Counted from the stretch's first letter, positions 53,029-62,020 are shown. The stretch is 64,000 nt of DNA from Pontibacterium sp049599735 (GCA_049599735.1 JBMYOX010000009.1:1-64000), one strand, 5' to 3'. The notes: generated by a model from the letters alone, not told the origin. Program-made: numbers and translations.

Positions 53029-53057
53029 TTGCATTAAGGCAGGCAGCCCGATAAAAT
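53029..53057 (+). promoter_or_regulatory. Candidate sigma-70 promoter of the mevalonate operon
   Basis: TTGCAT (53029-53034) and TAAAAT (53052-53057) are spaced by exactly 17 bases. The start codon of the HMG-CoA reductase gene is about 70 bases downstream. It lies just after the response-regulator gene, so the operon could start here independently. Confidence 0.5.
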
Positions 53058-53128
53058 CCCGCCCACTCTTATTTTTTTGCAGGGCTGCTTCCGGTGCCCC
53101 TGAGCCTCTTTTATTCGTTGATGACACC

Positions 53129-54166
53129 ATGAAAGCACACAAGATTCAGCAAGCTCCTATTCCAATGCGCACTGTTGGCCCCATTAAGATTAGTGGCCCT
53201 GTGCTGGATGAAAAAATCGCGGTGCCTCTGGCAACCTATGAAACGCCACTCTGGCATTCTGTTGGTCGGGGCGCCCGTGTTTCGGCGCTGGTGGAGCAGG
53301 GCATTAAAACAACGGTGATTGATGAGCGCATGACCCGCTCTGTGTTGCTGGAAGCGGAAGATGCAACTGCGGCGATGCTGGCGGTGAATGATATTAAATC
53401 CCGCCGGGATGACTTGCAGGCGGTGGTGGCAACCTCCAGCCGCTTTGCGACTCTGATTGATATGAACAGCCAGATTGTGGCGAACCTGATTTATCTGCGC
53501 CTGGAATTTACCACCGGTGATGCTTCAGGCCACAATATGGTGACGAATGCGGCTGATAAGCTGATTCCCTGGTTGCTGCAGCAATACCCGCAATTACGTT
53601 ACTCCTCCATTTCGGGTAACTATTGCTCTGATAAAAAAGCCACCGCCGTCAACGGTATTTTGGGACGTGGTAAGTATGTAATCAGTGAAATTGTGATTCC
53701 GCGTGAGTTGTGCGAACGCCGCCTTAAAACCACGCCGGAAAAAGTGGTTGACCTGAATATTAAAAAGAATCTGATTGGTACTATGATTGCGGGTGGCTTA
53801 CGCAGCGCCAATGCACACTATGCTAATATGTTGCTCGCTTTTTACCTGGCGACCGGTCAGGATGCGGCCAATATTATTGAGGGTTCTCAGGGTATTGTTC
53901 ATGCTGAGGTGCGTGAGGGGGATCTGTATTTTTCCTGTACTTTGCCCAATTTGATTGTGGGTTCTGTGGGTAACGGTAAAGGCCTGGATTTTGTTGAAGA
54001 GAATCTGCGCGCGCTGGGCTGTAAAGAAGATCGCGCGCCGGGTGCTAATGCACGCCGTTTAGCGGCAATTTGTGCGGCGACGGTGCTGTGTGGTGAATTA
54101 TCCCTGCTGGCGGCACAAACCAATCCGGGTGAGCTGATGGAAGCCCATATTAAGCTGGAGCGCTGA
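53129..54166 (+). CDS. Hydroxymethylglutaryl-CoA reductase
   Basis: A 345-residue soluble HMG-CoA reductase that makes mevalonate using NAD(P)H. The catalytic pattern is of class I type: 'VPLATYETPLWHSVGRGARVS' for substrate binding, 'TGDASGHNMVTNAAD' for the cofactor, 'YCSDKKATAVNGILGRGK' with the catalytic lysine, and a C-terminal 'ARRLAAICAATVLCGELSLLAA', then a histidine in 'LMEAHIKLER'. There are no membrane segments. I chose the ATG at 53129, where homology begins; the frame is open far upstream into the previous gene. The stop overlaps the next gene's ATG. Confidence 0.92.
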   Translation: MKAHKIQQAPIPMRTVGPIKISGPVLDEKIAVPLATYETPLWHSVGRGARVSALVEQGIKTTVIDERMTRSVLLEAEDATAAMLAVNDIKSRRDDLQAVVATSSRFATLIDMNSQIVANLIYLRLEFTTGDASGHNMVTNAADKLIPWLLQQYPQLRYSSISGNYCSDKKATAVNGILGRGKYVISEIVIPRELCERRLKTTPEKVVDLNIKKNLIGTMIAGGLRSANAHYANMLLAFYLATGQDAANIIEGSQGIVHAEVREGDLYFSCTLPNLIVGSVGNGKGLDFVEENLRALGCKEDRAPGANARRLAAICAATVLCGELSLLAAQTNPGELMEAHIKLER

Positions 54167-55194
54167 TGTCTGATCCCACGAATGAGCGTAAAATAGAACA
54201 TATTCGCGCCATTGAGCGCGATGCTTCGACAGATCGTAACGGGCGTTATTTTGATCGTATTCATCTGAGTCACCGGGCGATGCCTGAACTCTCGCTGGAG
54301 CAAATTGATACCCGCGTCGACTTTTTGGGTAAATCGCTGAGTTTTCCCTTGCTGATTTCTTCCATGACGGGTGGTGATCATGCGCTGGTTAAAAAAATTA
54401 ACCGCCACCTGGCTGAGGCCGCGCAAGCCACGGGCGTTGCGATGGCGGTGGGTTCTCAGCGGGTTATGTTTACGGCACCTGAAGCCAGGCAGAGTTTTGA
54501 TCTTCGTCGGTACGCACCGGATGCGCTTTTGCTTGGTAATATTGGTGCCGTACAGCTCAACTATGGTATGGGCTACGAACAGGCACAAGACGCGGTAGAC
54601 TGTCTGGGGGCTGATGGTTTGTATCTGCATCTGAATCCTTTACAGGAAGCCGTGCAGCCGGAAGGCGATACGGACTTTTCGGGTTTGCAGGCAAAAATTG
54701 CGGCACTGGTGGAAACGTTGCCGGTGCCTGTTTTATTAAAAGAAGTGGGTTCGGGGCTTTCGCCTGCTGATATAGAGCAGGGGCTGGCGGCAGGGGTTCG
54801 TTATTTTGACCTGGCCGGTACCGGCGGTACGTCCTGGAGTCGTATTGAGCATCATCGTTGCACCGATGGTTCTGATCTGGGTTTGCGTTTCCAGGACTGG
54901 GGTATTCCAACCCCTAAAGCCCTGCAACTGGTTGAACCTTATCAGGATCATGCGGTTTTCATTGCCAGCGGCGGTCTCAGAGATGGGATTGATATGGTGA
55001 AATCTGTTATACTCGGCGCCTCTTTGTGTGGTGTCGCTGCGCCGTTGCTGAAACCTGCGATGGATTCAGCCGATGCTGTGATAGCGGAGATCGAAAGGAT
55101 GCGCCGCGAATTTACTACTGCTATGTTTCTGCTGGGTGCTCAGGATGTTTCTGCTTTATACAGAAACCGGGCCCTGATGCTTGAAGAGTGTTGA
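54166..55194 (+). CDS. fni: Type 2 isopentenyl-diphosphate delta-isomerase
   Basis: A 342-residue FMN-dependent isomerase. It starts 'ERKIEHIRAIERDASTDRNGRYFDRIHLSHRAMPEL', then 'FPLLISSMTGGDHALVKKINRHLAEAAQATGVAMAVGSQR', 'LHLNPLQEAVQPEGDTDF', 'VLLKEVGSGLSPADIEQGLAAGVRYFDLAGTGGTSWSRIE' and 'IASGGLRDG'. These residues bind FMN and the diphosphate. It interconverts IPP and DMAPP, which is needed when IPP is made from mevalonate. It is translationally coupled to the reductase gene and lies 15 bases before the synthase gene. Confidence 0.95.
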   Translation: MSDPTNERKIEHIRAIERDASTDRNGRYFDRIHLSHRAMPELSLEQIDTRVDFLGKSLSFPLLISSMTGGDHALVKKINRHLAEAAQATGVAMAVGSQRVMFTAPEARQSFDLRRYAPDALLLGNIGAVQLNYGMGYEQAQDAVDCLGADGLYLHLNPLQEAVQPEGDTDFSGLQAKIAALVETLPVPVLLKEVGSGLSPADIEQGLAAGVRYFDLAGTGGTSWSRIEHHRCTDGSDLGLRFQDWGIPTPKALQLVEPYQDHAVFIASGGLRDGIDMVKSVILGASLCGVAAPLLKPAMDSADAVIAEIERMRREFTTAMFLLGAQDVSALYRNRALMLEEC

Positions 55195-55209
55195 GGATCG
55201 AGACCTTTT

Positions 55210-56376
55210 ATGTCTGTCGGTATTGACGAAATAAGTTTCTATACATCGAATTACTATCTGGACCTGCGCACTCTGGCAGAGGTGCAGCATACGGATCCGG
55301 ATAAGTATTATGAGGGCATTGGCCAGGAAAAGATGGGCATGGCCGCTCCCGATGAAGATGTTGTTACTATGGCTGCTAATGCGGCGCTGCCGCTGATTGA
55401 GCGTGTGGGTACTGATGCCATCAGTTCGCTGCTGTTTGCCACTGAAACCGGTATTGATCAGTCCAAGTCGGCAGGTGTGTATGTGCACCGCCTGTTGGGG
55501 CTGCATGCAAATTGTCGGGTCGTTGAGCTGAAGCAGGCCTGTTATAGCGCAACAGCGGCTATTCAGATGGCCTGTGCGCTGGTGGCGCGTAATCCGGAAA
55601 AGAAAGTGCTGGTGGTTGCCTCCGATGTGGCACGCTACGATCTGAATACGCCGGGTGAGGCGACTCAGGGCTGTGGTGCAGTAGCTATCCTGATTTCATC
55701 TGATCCGCGTTTGCTGGAAATAAATCCTGAAGTGGGCAACTACACTGAAGATGTGATGGATTTCTGGCGTCCGAACTACCGGGCAACGGCGTTGGTTGAT
55801 GGAAAATACTCTACCAAAATTTATCTGAAATCGTTAAAGAAAGCCTGGGAGCATTTCCGGGATGCCAGTTCACTGGCCTTTGATGATTTTAATCATTTTT
55901 GTTATCACCTGCCTTTCAGCCGTATGGCGCAGAAAGCACACCGGCATCTGGCTAAATTAAATAAAGCCAGCCTGTCGCTGGAGCAGGTTGAAGCGCAGAT
56001 AGAAGATACCCTGAATTACAACCGTATTATCGGTAACAGTTATACAGCCTCCATGTATATCGGGCTTGCCTCGCTGCTGGAAAACTGTAAACAGAATATT
56101 GCCGGTCACCATATTGGTTTCTTTAGTTATGGCTCGGGTTGTGTCGCTGAGTTTTTCTCGGGCACTGTAGTTGCCGGTTATGAAAAATTCCTGCACCGTG
56201 ATCATCATCTGTCGATGCTGGGCGCCCGTAAGGAAGTCTCTTACGATGAATACCTTAATCTTTACCGCTATCCCGATCCCCGTGACGGTAGCGAATTGAC
56301 GATTGATAAAGATACGACGGGCCGTTTCCGATTGGCCGGTATCAGTCATCACAAGCGAGAATATGTAACGAACTGA
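55210..56376 (+). CDS. mvaS: Hydroxymethylglutaryl-CoA synthase
   Basis: A 388-residue thiolase-fold enzyme that condenses acetyl-CoA and acetoacetyl-CoA. The nucleophilic cysteine is residue 111 in 'VVELKQACYSATAAIQMA'. The start is 'VGIDEISFYTSNYYLDLRTLAE'. 'CYHLPFSRMAQKAHRHL' carries the catalytic histidine, and 'IGNSYTASMYIGLASLLE' and 'IGFFSYGSGCVAEFFSG' are family marks. The length matches bacterial MvaS. The stop and the next start codon overlap. Confidence 0.95.
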   Translation: MSVGIDEISFYTSNYYLDLRTLAEVQHTDPDKYYEGIGQEKMGMAAPDEDVVTMAANAALPLIERVGTDAISSLLFATETGIDQSKSAGVYVHRLLGLHANCRVVELKQACYSATAAIQMACALVARNPEKKVLVVASDVARYDLNTPGEATQGCGAVAILISSDPRLLEINPEVGNYTEDVMDFWRPNYRATALVDGKYSTKIYLKSLKKAWEHFRDASSLAFDDFNHFCYHLPFSRMAQKAHRHLAKLNKASLSLEQVEAQIEDTLNYNRIIGNSYTASMYIGLASLLENCKQNIAGHHIGFFSYGSGCVAEFFSGTVVAGYEKFLHRDHHLSMLGARKEVSYDEYLNLYRYPDPRDGSELTIDKDTTGRFRLAGISHHKREYVTN

Positions 56377-57365
56377 TGAAAGCGATCGCCCCGGGCAAAG
56401 TTATTCTGAGTGGTGAGCACTCGGTTGTTTACGGGGCGCCAGCGATTGCTCTGGCGGTCACAGAACATATTCAGGCAACCTTTCAGCCGGATAACTCCGG
56501 TTATCTCTCCATTGATACCGGTGAGGCCGATATTTATCGCCTTGCCGGTGATCAGCTTCCCGCCCTGAAAAACCAGTGTGATTTGCGTTACCATGCCTTT
56601 GAGGCTGGTAAACAGTCTGTTTCCTGCTTGCTGGATCATGCTCAGGATCTGCTGTTGTACGCCCTGGCACAACAGGAAAGTCTTCCCTCAGGTTGCTTAT
56701 CAACCACCTCTACGTTGCCCACCGGCTCAGGTATGGGTTCTTCTGCGGCGGCTATTGCGGCAACCCTGCTACTGTCTGAACAATTAACAGGGCGGCCTCG
56801 TACTTTATCTGAGCGTTTTGAGCTGGTGCGTTATTGCGAGCGGCTACAACATGGCAGAGGCAGTGCGATTGATGCCGCCGCTGTGACTTACGGTGGCCTG
56901 GTGCGTGTTCAGCAAAATCAGATCAGCCATTTAGATTGCCATTTAGGTGAAGGCTGGTATCGGGTTAATACAGGTCAGCCATCTGTGACAACCGGGCAAT
57001 GTGTCGAAGCGGTGCGACAGGCATTTGCAAGCAGCAGTATCTGGAGTGAGTTTGCTGCTATTACCGATCAGTTTATCGATGCACTGTCTGATCCTGATAC
57101 GCTGAAAACATTGTTGTCGGCTAATCATCAATTATTAGAACGTATCGGGGTTGTGCCCGAACCGGTTGCCGCATTTATCCGTCAGGTTGAGCTACAGGGC
57201 GGGGCGGCTAAAATCAGCGGTGCCGGTGCGCATCAGGGTAAGGGCGGGGGGTTGGTTTTACTTTATCTGCCGGAAGGTCATGCACAAGATCTCTGTGAAA
57301 CTTTTGCTTATAGTTGCTCGCCGTTAAAAGAGGATAGCCTGGGTGCACGCTCTATCAACGATTAA
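56376..57365 (+). CDS. GHMP kinase, likely mevalonate kinase
   Basis: A 329-residue GHMP-family kinase. The N-terminal 'APGKVILSGEHSVVYGAPAIALAV' is followed by the phosphate-binding 'LPTGSGMGSSAAAIAATLLLSEQ', 'QHGRGSAIDAAAVTYGGLV' (the H-G-x-x-S-x-x-D motif of mevalonate kinases), and the glycine-rich 'AAKISGAGAHQGKGGGLVLL' in motif 3. The G-E-H-S-V-V-Y-G form of motif 1 and the position after mvaS support phosphorylation of mevalonate at C5. Assignment between the two adjacent kinases is inferred, not proven. Confidence 0.8.
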   Translation: MKAIAPGKVILSGEHSVVYGAPAIALAVTEHIQATFQPDNSGYLSIDTGEADIYRLAGDQLPALKNQCDLRYHAFEAGKQSVSCLLDHAQDLLLYALAQQESLPSGCLSTTSTLPTGSGMGSSAAAIAATLLLSEQLTGRPRTLSERFELVRYCERLQHGRGSAIDAAAVTYGGLVRVQQNQISHLDCHLGEGWYRVNTGQPSVTTGQCVEAVRQAFASSSIWSEFAAITDQFIDALSDPDTLKTLLSANHQLLERIGVVPEPVAAFIRQVELQGGAAKISGAGAHQGKGGGLVLLYLPEGHAQDLCETFAYSCSPLKEDSLGARSIND

Positions 57366-58284
57366 AGTCACTGCCCCGGGCAGCATTATGCTGATGGGTG
57401 AACATGCTGTTTTATTTGGCCATCAGGCGCTGGCCTGTGCGGTGGATAAGTTTATGTGTGTCACTTTAACAGCCCGCGAAGACCGTGATGTGGTGATCGA
57501 CTCTGCCTTAGCAACTTACCAGGCTTCACTGGACACGCTGACTGAAGATGAGCGCCTGAGTTTTGTACTGGCTGCAATTCGCCGGTTCAGCGACCAGCTG
57601 CCAAGTGGCTTTCATCTGTCTATAAAATCTGAATTTTCCCATACGGTGGGTTTAGGTTCGTCTGCGGCGGTGACGGCTGCGGTTGTGACCGCTTTGCTGG
57701 CTTTTTCAGGTGAAGATGTCACTGATAAAACGGCTGTTTTTGATCATGCGCTGGCGATTGTACATGATGTGCAGGATGGCCGGGGTTCTGGCACTGACCT
57801 GGTTGCATCGGTCTATGGCGGGCTGGTGGCTTATCGGGTCAAACCCCGTGAGATTAAAGCGCTGTCGGGCCTTCCGCCGATCAGCCTGTTTTATGCGGGT
57901 TATAAAACCCGGACACCGGATGTTTTACGTAAAGTGGAAGCCAACAGCCGGACACAGCCAGCGATATTTCACAGTCTGTACCAGTTAATGAATCAGACCT
58001 GTGAAGCGGCTGAAACAGCCATTATTCATCAGCAGTGGCAAGAGCTGGGCCGCTTAATGGATATCTATCAGGGGCTGATGGAAGCACTGGGGGTTTGTGA
58101 TCAGACACTGGCAGATATGATCTGGCGCTTGCGTAGCTCAGAGCATATTTGTGGTGTAAAAATCTCAGGCTCGGGTTTGGGTGATTGTGTTGTTGTGCTG
58201 GGTAAAGACAATAACCTTGAGTTACCTTATGAAGAAATTCCGGTTGCGGTATCCGCCAGGGGAGTAGAAATTGAGTTTACGTAA
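57343..58284 (+). CDS. GHMP kinase, possibly phosphomevalonate kinase
   Basis: A 313-residue GHMP-family kinase that overlaps the previous one by 23 bases and starts with GTG. Motif 1 is 'TAPGSIMLMGEHAVLFGHQALACAV', motif 2 'HTVGLGSSAAVTAAVVTALLAF', then 'VQDGRGSGTDLVASVYGGLVAY', and motif 3 'GVKISGSGLGDCVVVLG'. The G-S-G-x-D-x-x-A-S-V-Y-G pattern is close to phosphomevalonate kinases, but motif 1 is mevalonate-kinase-like. The operon needs one kinase of each type, and this is the only remaining candidate for the second phosphorylation. It may have evolved from a mevalonate kinase. Confidence 0.7.
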   Translation: MHALSTIKVTAPGSIMLMGEHAVLFGHQALACAVDKFMCVTLTAREDRDVVIDSALATYQASLDTLTEDERLSFVLAAIRRFSDQLPSGFHLSIKSEFSHTVGLGSSAAVTAAVVTALLAFSGEDVTDKTAVFDHALAIVHDVQDGRGSGTDLVASVYGGLVAYRVKPREIKALSGLPPISLFYAGYKTRTPDVLRKVEANSRTQPAIFHSLYQLMNQTCEAAETAIIHQQWQELGRLMDIYQGLMEALGVCDQTLADMIWRLRSSEHICGVKISGSGLGDCVVVLGKDNNLELPYEEIPVAVSARGVEIEFT

Positions 58285-59272
58285 AATTGATGTGGTGCGC
58301 GCCCTGATACCCAATGGCGTGAGCGCCGGTGAGCTGGGTAAAGCATTTGCGCCCAGTAATATTGCATTGTGTAAGTACTGGGGTAAGCGAAATCAGGAAT
58401 TAAACCTGCCGATTAATGCCAGCCTTTCTGTCTCACTGGCGCACCTGGGCTCTGAAACTTGTATTACCGAATCACAGACGGGTAAAGATCAGGTACTGCT
58501 GAACGGTGAAGTTCTGACCGCTGACAGTAAGTTTGCCCGCAAAGTGATCGATTTTATCGACCTGTTTCGTGGTGATTTAAAACAGCCGGTGTGTGTGCAG
58601 ACCCATAATAATATTCCTACCGCGGCAGGACTGGCCTCTTCGGCCTCAGGCTTTGCTGCGCTTATGCTGGCGCTGAACCAGTTTTATCGTTTGGGCCTTA
58701 GTCTGCCGCAACTATCTGCGTTTGCCCGGATGGGCAGTGGCAGTGCGTCCCGCTCGGTATTTACCGGCTTTGTGGAATGGCAGATGGGGCACCGGGATGA
58801 TGGTATGGACAGCATTGCCAGGCCATTGGACAATCGCTGGCCGGATTTGCGTATCGGGCTGCTTAAAGTGGCCACCGGTGAGAAAAAAGTTGATTCACGC
58901 GCGGGCATGCAACGCACAGTAGAAAGCGCACATTTGTATCAGAGCTGGCCTTTGCAGGCGGCGGTGGATCTGGAGAAATTGCATCAGGCGATTGCTCAGC
59001 AGGATTTCAGCTTACTGGGTGAAACAGCCGAGCAAAATGCTTTATCTATGCATGCCACGATGATCGCTTCCTGGCCTCCTTTGTTGTACTGGCAGCCGGA
59101 TTCTGTGGCTGCGATGCATCAAATTTGGGCGCTTCGGGCAGAAGGTTTACCACTTTATTTTACAATGGATGCCGGGCCTAATCTAAAGCTGTTATTTACG
59201 GCAGATATTGAAGCACAAGTGAAAGCCGCCTTCCCGGATCTGGAAGTGGTGGTACCTTTTTGTAGTGAATAA
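58271..59272 (+). CDS. mvaD: Diphosphomevalonate decarboxylase
   Basis: A 333-residue GHMP-fold enzyme that converts diphosphomevalonate to IPP. Motifs: 'APSNIALCKYWGKRNQELNLPINASLSVSL' near the start, 'NNIPTAAGLASSASGFAALMLALNQFY' for ATP binding, 'RMGSGSASRSVFTGFVEWQ' with the catalytic serine/aspartate region, and 'TMDAGPNLKLLF' near the end. It starts at TTG with GGGGAG upstream and overlaps the kinase gene by 14 bases. It is the last step before the isomerase. Confidence 0.94.
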   Translation: MSLRKIDVVRALIPNGVSAGELGKAFAPSNIALCKYWGKRNQELNLPINASLSVSLAHLGSETCITESQTGKDQVLLNGEVLTADSKFARKVIDFIDLFRGDLKQPVCVQTHNNIPTAAGLASSASGFAALMLALNQFYRLGLSLPQLSAFARMGSGSASRSVFTGFVEWQMGHRDDGMDSIARPLDNRWPDLRIGLLKVATGEKKVDSRAGMQRTVESAHLYQSWPLQAAVDLEKLHQAIAQQDFSLLGETAEQNALSMHATMIASWPPLLYWQPDSVAAMHQIWALRAEGLPLYFTMDAGPNLKLLFTADIEAQVKAAFPDLEVVVPFCSE

Positions 59273-59289
59273 AGAGGAAGGAATCTGTG

Positions 59290-59622
59290 ATGGTACGCTA
59301 TATAGCAGGGCTGGTGATATTAATAGCGGTAGCGAGTTATGGCGCTTACAGTGCTTCAGCGTCGTTAAAGTATCGTGAAGCGGGCGCTATTGAATATAAC
59401 TGGCAGGCCGCATTGACGTTTTGTGAAAGGCAGCAGTCCCGTTTGCCGAGTATTCTGGAACTGGCGGGTCTGATGTATCGGGGTGTGCTGGTGCAACCCG
59501 CCACTGATTACTGGAGCCGCACGGCTTTATTTGGTTATGCCTTTGGTGCCAATACTAAATCTTATATTCTGAGCTTTGACCGTTTCAGTGATATTGACCA
59601 TGTGGTTTGTGTGCGTGACTGA
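59290..59622 (+). CDS. Small exported protein, DUF1566-like
   Basis: A 110-residue protein with an N-terminal hydrophobic signal (VRYIAGLVILIAVASYGAYS). The mature part has 'WQAALTFCERQQSRLPSILELAGLMYRG', 'DYWSRTALFGYAF' and a C-terminal 'VVCVRD'. This order (A-x-x-F/Y-C, R-L-P-S-x-x-E-L, Y-W-S, V-x-C-V-R) is that of the DUF1566 / lectin-like fold, in a minimal form. Two cysteines probably form a disulfide. It lies 17 bases after mvaD and 48 bases before polB. The ATG at 59290 has AGGAAGGA upstream. Its function is unknown. Confidence 0.72.
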   Translation: MVRYIAGLVILIAVASYGAYSASASLKYREAGAIEYNWQAALTFCERQQSRLPSILELAGLMYRGVLVQPATDYWSRTALFGYAFGANTKSYILSFDRFSDIDHVVCVRD

Positions 59623-59670
59623 GTGGCTGTTGAGTGGGTAACGGTTGCCGGTCTTCCCTCATAAAAACAC

Positions 59671-62013
59671 ATGTCTGCTGACATACCTTTGCGCGGGTTT
59701 CTGCTGACCCGCCAGCAATTTGATACCCCTGAAGGTATCTGTCTTCGTTACTGGCTTTGTACGGATACCGGGCCTCAGAGTGTCCAGATCCCCCGCCAGG
59801 AAGCTGTCTTTTTTATTCCGGATGCCGAAGCCGATCGGGCCCGTCAATTACTGGCTGGTATCAAAGGCTGGCGTCTGCAAAAAGTGGCGCTTAAAAACCT
59901 GGAGCAACAGGGGGTTAGCGCACTTTATAGTTATTCGGTCAAAACGCTGCGTTTGCTGATTGAGCGGTTGCAACAGGCAGGTATAACACTGCAGGAAGAA
60001 GATATCCGCCAGGCCGACCGTTACCTGATGGAACGTTTTATTAAGGGTGCGGTTTCTGTACACCCGCATCAGCAGAACACCTATTTAAAACCTGCCAGTT
60101 ACGACCCCCGCTTTAAAGTGCTCTCAATTGACCTGGAAACCACCATGCGTGCCGATCAGATTTTATCGGTGGGCCTTTACAGTGATGTTTTTCAGCGGGT
60201 GCTGATGCAGGGGCAGGGTGTTAATACCGATACGCTGGAGTATGTGGCTGATGAGGCTCAGCTGGTAAAACGTTTTATCGTATTGGTACGGGAGCTTGAT
60301 CCGGATATTTTTATTGGCTGGAATGTCATCGGTTTTGATTTTCGTGTGCTGGCTCAGCGTGCACAGGCGCTGGCTATTCCGCTGTTGCTGGGGCGGGACC
60401 GACAACCGGTGAATGTACATCAGTCCGGTCAGGGAAAATGGTATGTGCGTATGGGCGGGCGTATTGTGCTCGACGGTATTGATACCCTTAAAGGTGCGAC
60501 TTATCAGTTTGAAAGTTTTTCGCTGGAATATGTCTCCCGGCATTTTCTGGAGCGGGGCAAGCTGATACATCAGGTAAGTCAGCGCGGTGATGAGATTCAG
60601 CGTTTATTCAGGGAAGATAAACCGGCACTGGCCCGTTATAACCTCGAAGACTGCAAACTGGTCTGGGATATTTTTGAAAAAGCACAACTGCTGCATTACC
60701 TGGTGGAACGGGCGCGATTAACGGGCCTTGCGCTGGATAAAGTAGGTGGTTCTGCGGCAGCCTTTGATAATCTGTATTTACCCTTAATGCACCGTGCCGG
60801 TTATGTTGCGCCTGAATATGCCTCCGGACAGTCGGGGCTGGATGCACCGGGTGGTTATGTGATGGATTCCCAGCCGGGTTTATACCGTCATGTTTTAGTG
60901 CTGGATTTTAAAAGCCTGTACCCGAGTATTATCCGCACCTTTAAAATTGATCCGGTGGGTATGGCGGAAGGCCTGAAAGAAGGCACAGCCAGTTCAGAAC
61001 TGGTACCGGGTTTTAACCATGCCATTTTTACCCGGAGCAACGCGATTTTGCCAGGTTTGATTGAAGGCTTATGGCAGGCGCGGGATCAGGCCAAGCGGGA
61101 TAATAATCAGCCGCTGTCCCAGGCCATAAAGATTATTATGAATGCGTTTTACGGAGTGCTGGGTTCTAATGTTTGTCGCTTTTATGATCAGCGTTTATCC
61201 AGTTCTATTACGCTCAGAGGCCATGAGATTCTGATTCGTACTAAAGAGTGTATCGAGTCTGAGTTTGGCTACAACGTTATTTATGGTGATACAGACTCGG
61301 TGTTTGTCTGGTTGGGTGATGACTTTCCTGATGAGGAAGCGGATCAGCGGGGCAGAGCACTGGCAGATTTTCTTAATCGCTGGTGGCAGGATCAGCTTAA
61401 CATCCGCTTTGAGCTGCCCTGTAATCTGGAACTGGAGTACGAAACACACTACAGCCGTTTTTTAATGCCCCGTATGCGTCACTCAGAAAAGGGCAGCAAA
61501 AAACGTTATGCGGGTCTGCAACGCTCAAAAAACGGCGATACCCATATGGTGTTTAAAGGTCTTGAAAATGTACGGACTGACTGGACACCCCTCGCCCGGG
61601 ACCTGCAACAAAACCTCTATGAGCGTATCTTTCGGGGTCAGCCCTGGCGTGAGCTTTTACTAACCACAGTGGCGGATGTCAGGGCAGGTAAGCTGGATAA
61701 CACGCTGCTTTATCGAAAACGTATCCGCCAGCCGCTGACAGAGTATACCCGTAATCGTCCACCCCATGTGCAGGCGGCGCTTAAAGCCGAACGGCAGTAC
61801 GCACAACAGGATATGCCCAGTCCTTTTAAAGCCGGTGTTTATGTGGAATATCTGATCACCGTGCAGGGGGCAGAGCCGTTGGAATTCCGGCAGTCGCCGA
61901 TTGATTATCAGCATTATATTGATAAACAGATCAAACCTGTGGCTGATACGATTCTGGCGTTTATCGGTGAGGATTTTGATCAGCTGATAGCGCCACAAAT
62001 TAACCTGTTCTGA
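59671..62013 (+). CDS. polB: DNA polymerase II
   Basis: A 780-residue family B polymerase matching E. coli PolB in size. The 3'-5' exonuclease motifs are 'LSIDLETTM' (about residue 152), 'IFIGWNVIGFDFRVLAQRA' and 'YNLEDCKLVWDIFEK'. The polymerase motifs are A, 'VLDFKSLYPSIIRTF' (about residue 411), B, 'QAIKIIMNAFYGVLGS', and C, 'VIYGDTDSVFVW' (about residue 537). It takes part in replication restart and translesion synthesis and is SOS-induced in E. coli, but I found no clear LexA box in the short gap before it. Confidence 0.96.
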   Translation: MSADIPLRGFLLTRQQFDTPEGICLRYWLCTDTGPQSVQIPRQEAVFFIPDAEADRARQLLAGIKGWRLQKVALKNLEQQGVSALYSYSVKTLRLLIERLQQAGITLQEEDIRQADRYLMERFIKGAVSVHPHQQNTYLKPASYDPRFKVLSIDLETTMRADQILSVGLYSDVFQRVLMQGQGVNTDTLEYVADEAQLVKRFIVLVRELDPDIFIGWNVIGFDFRVLAQRAQALAIPLLLGRDRQPVNVHQSGQGKWYVRMGGRIVLDGIDTLKGATYQFESFSLEYVSRHFLERGKLIHQVSQRGDEIQRLFREDKPALARYNLEDCKLVWDIFEKAQLLHYLVERARLTGLALDKVGGSAAAFDNLYLPLMHRAGYVAPEYASGQSGLDAPGGYVMDSQPGLYRHVLVLDFKSLYPSIIRTFKIDPVGMAEGLKEGTASSELVPGFNHAIFTRSNAILPGLIEGLWQARDQAKRDNNQPLSQAIKIIMNAFYGVLGSNVCRFYDQRLSSSITLRGHEILIRTKECIESEFGYNVIYGDTDSVFVWLGDDFPDEEADQRGRALADFLNRWWQDQLNIRFELPCNLELEYETHYSRFLMPRMRHSEKGSKKRYAGLQRSKNGDTHMVFKGLENVRTDWTPLARDLQQNLYERIFRGQPWRELLLTTVADVRAGKLDNTLLYRKRIRQPLTEYTRNRPPHVQAALKAERQYAQQDMPSPFKAGVYVEYLITVQGAEPLEFRQSPIDYQHYIDKQIKPVADTILAFIGEDFDQLIAPQINLF

Positions 62014-62020
62014 GGCTGAT

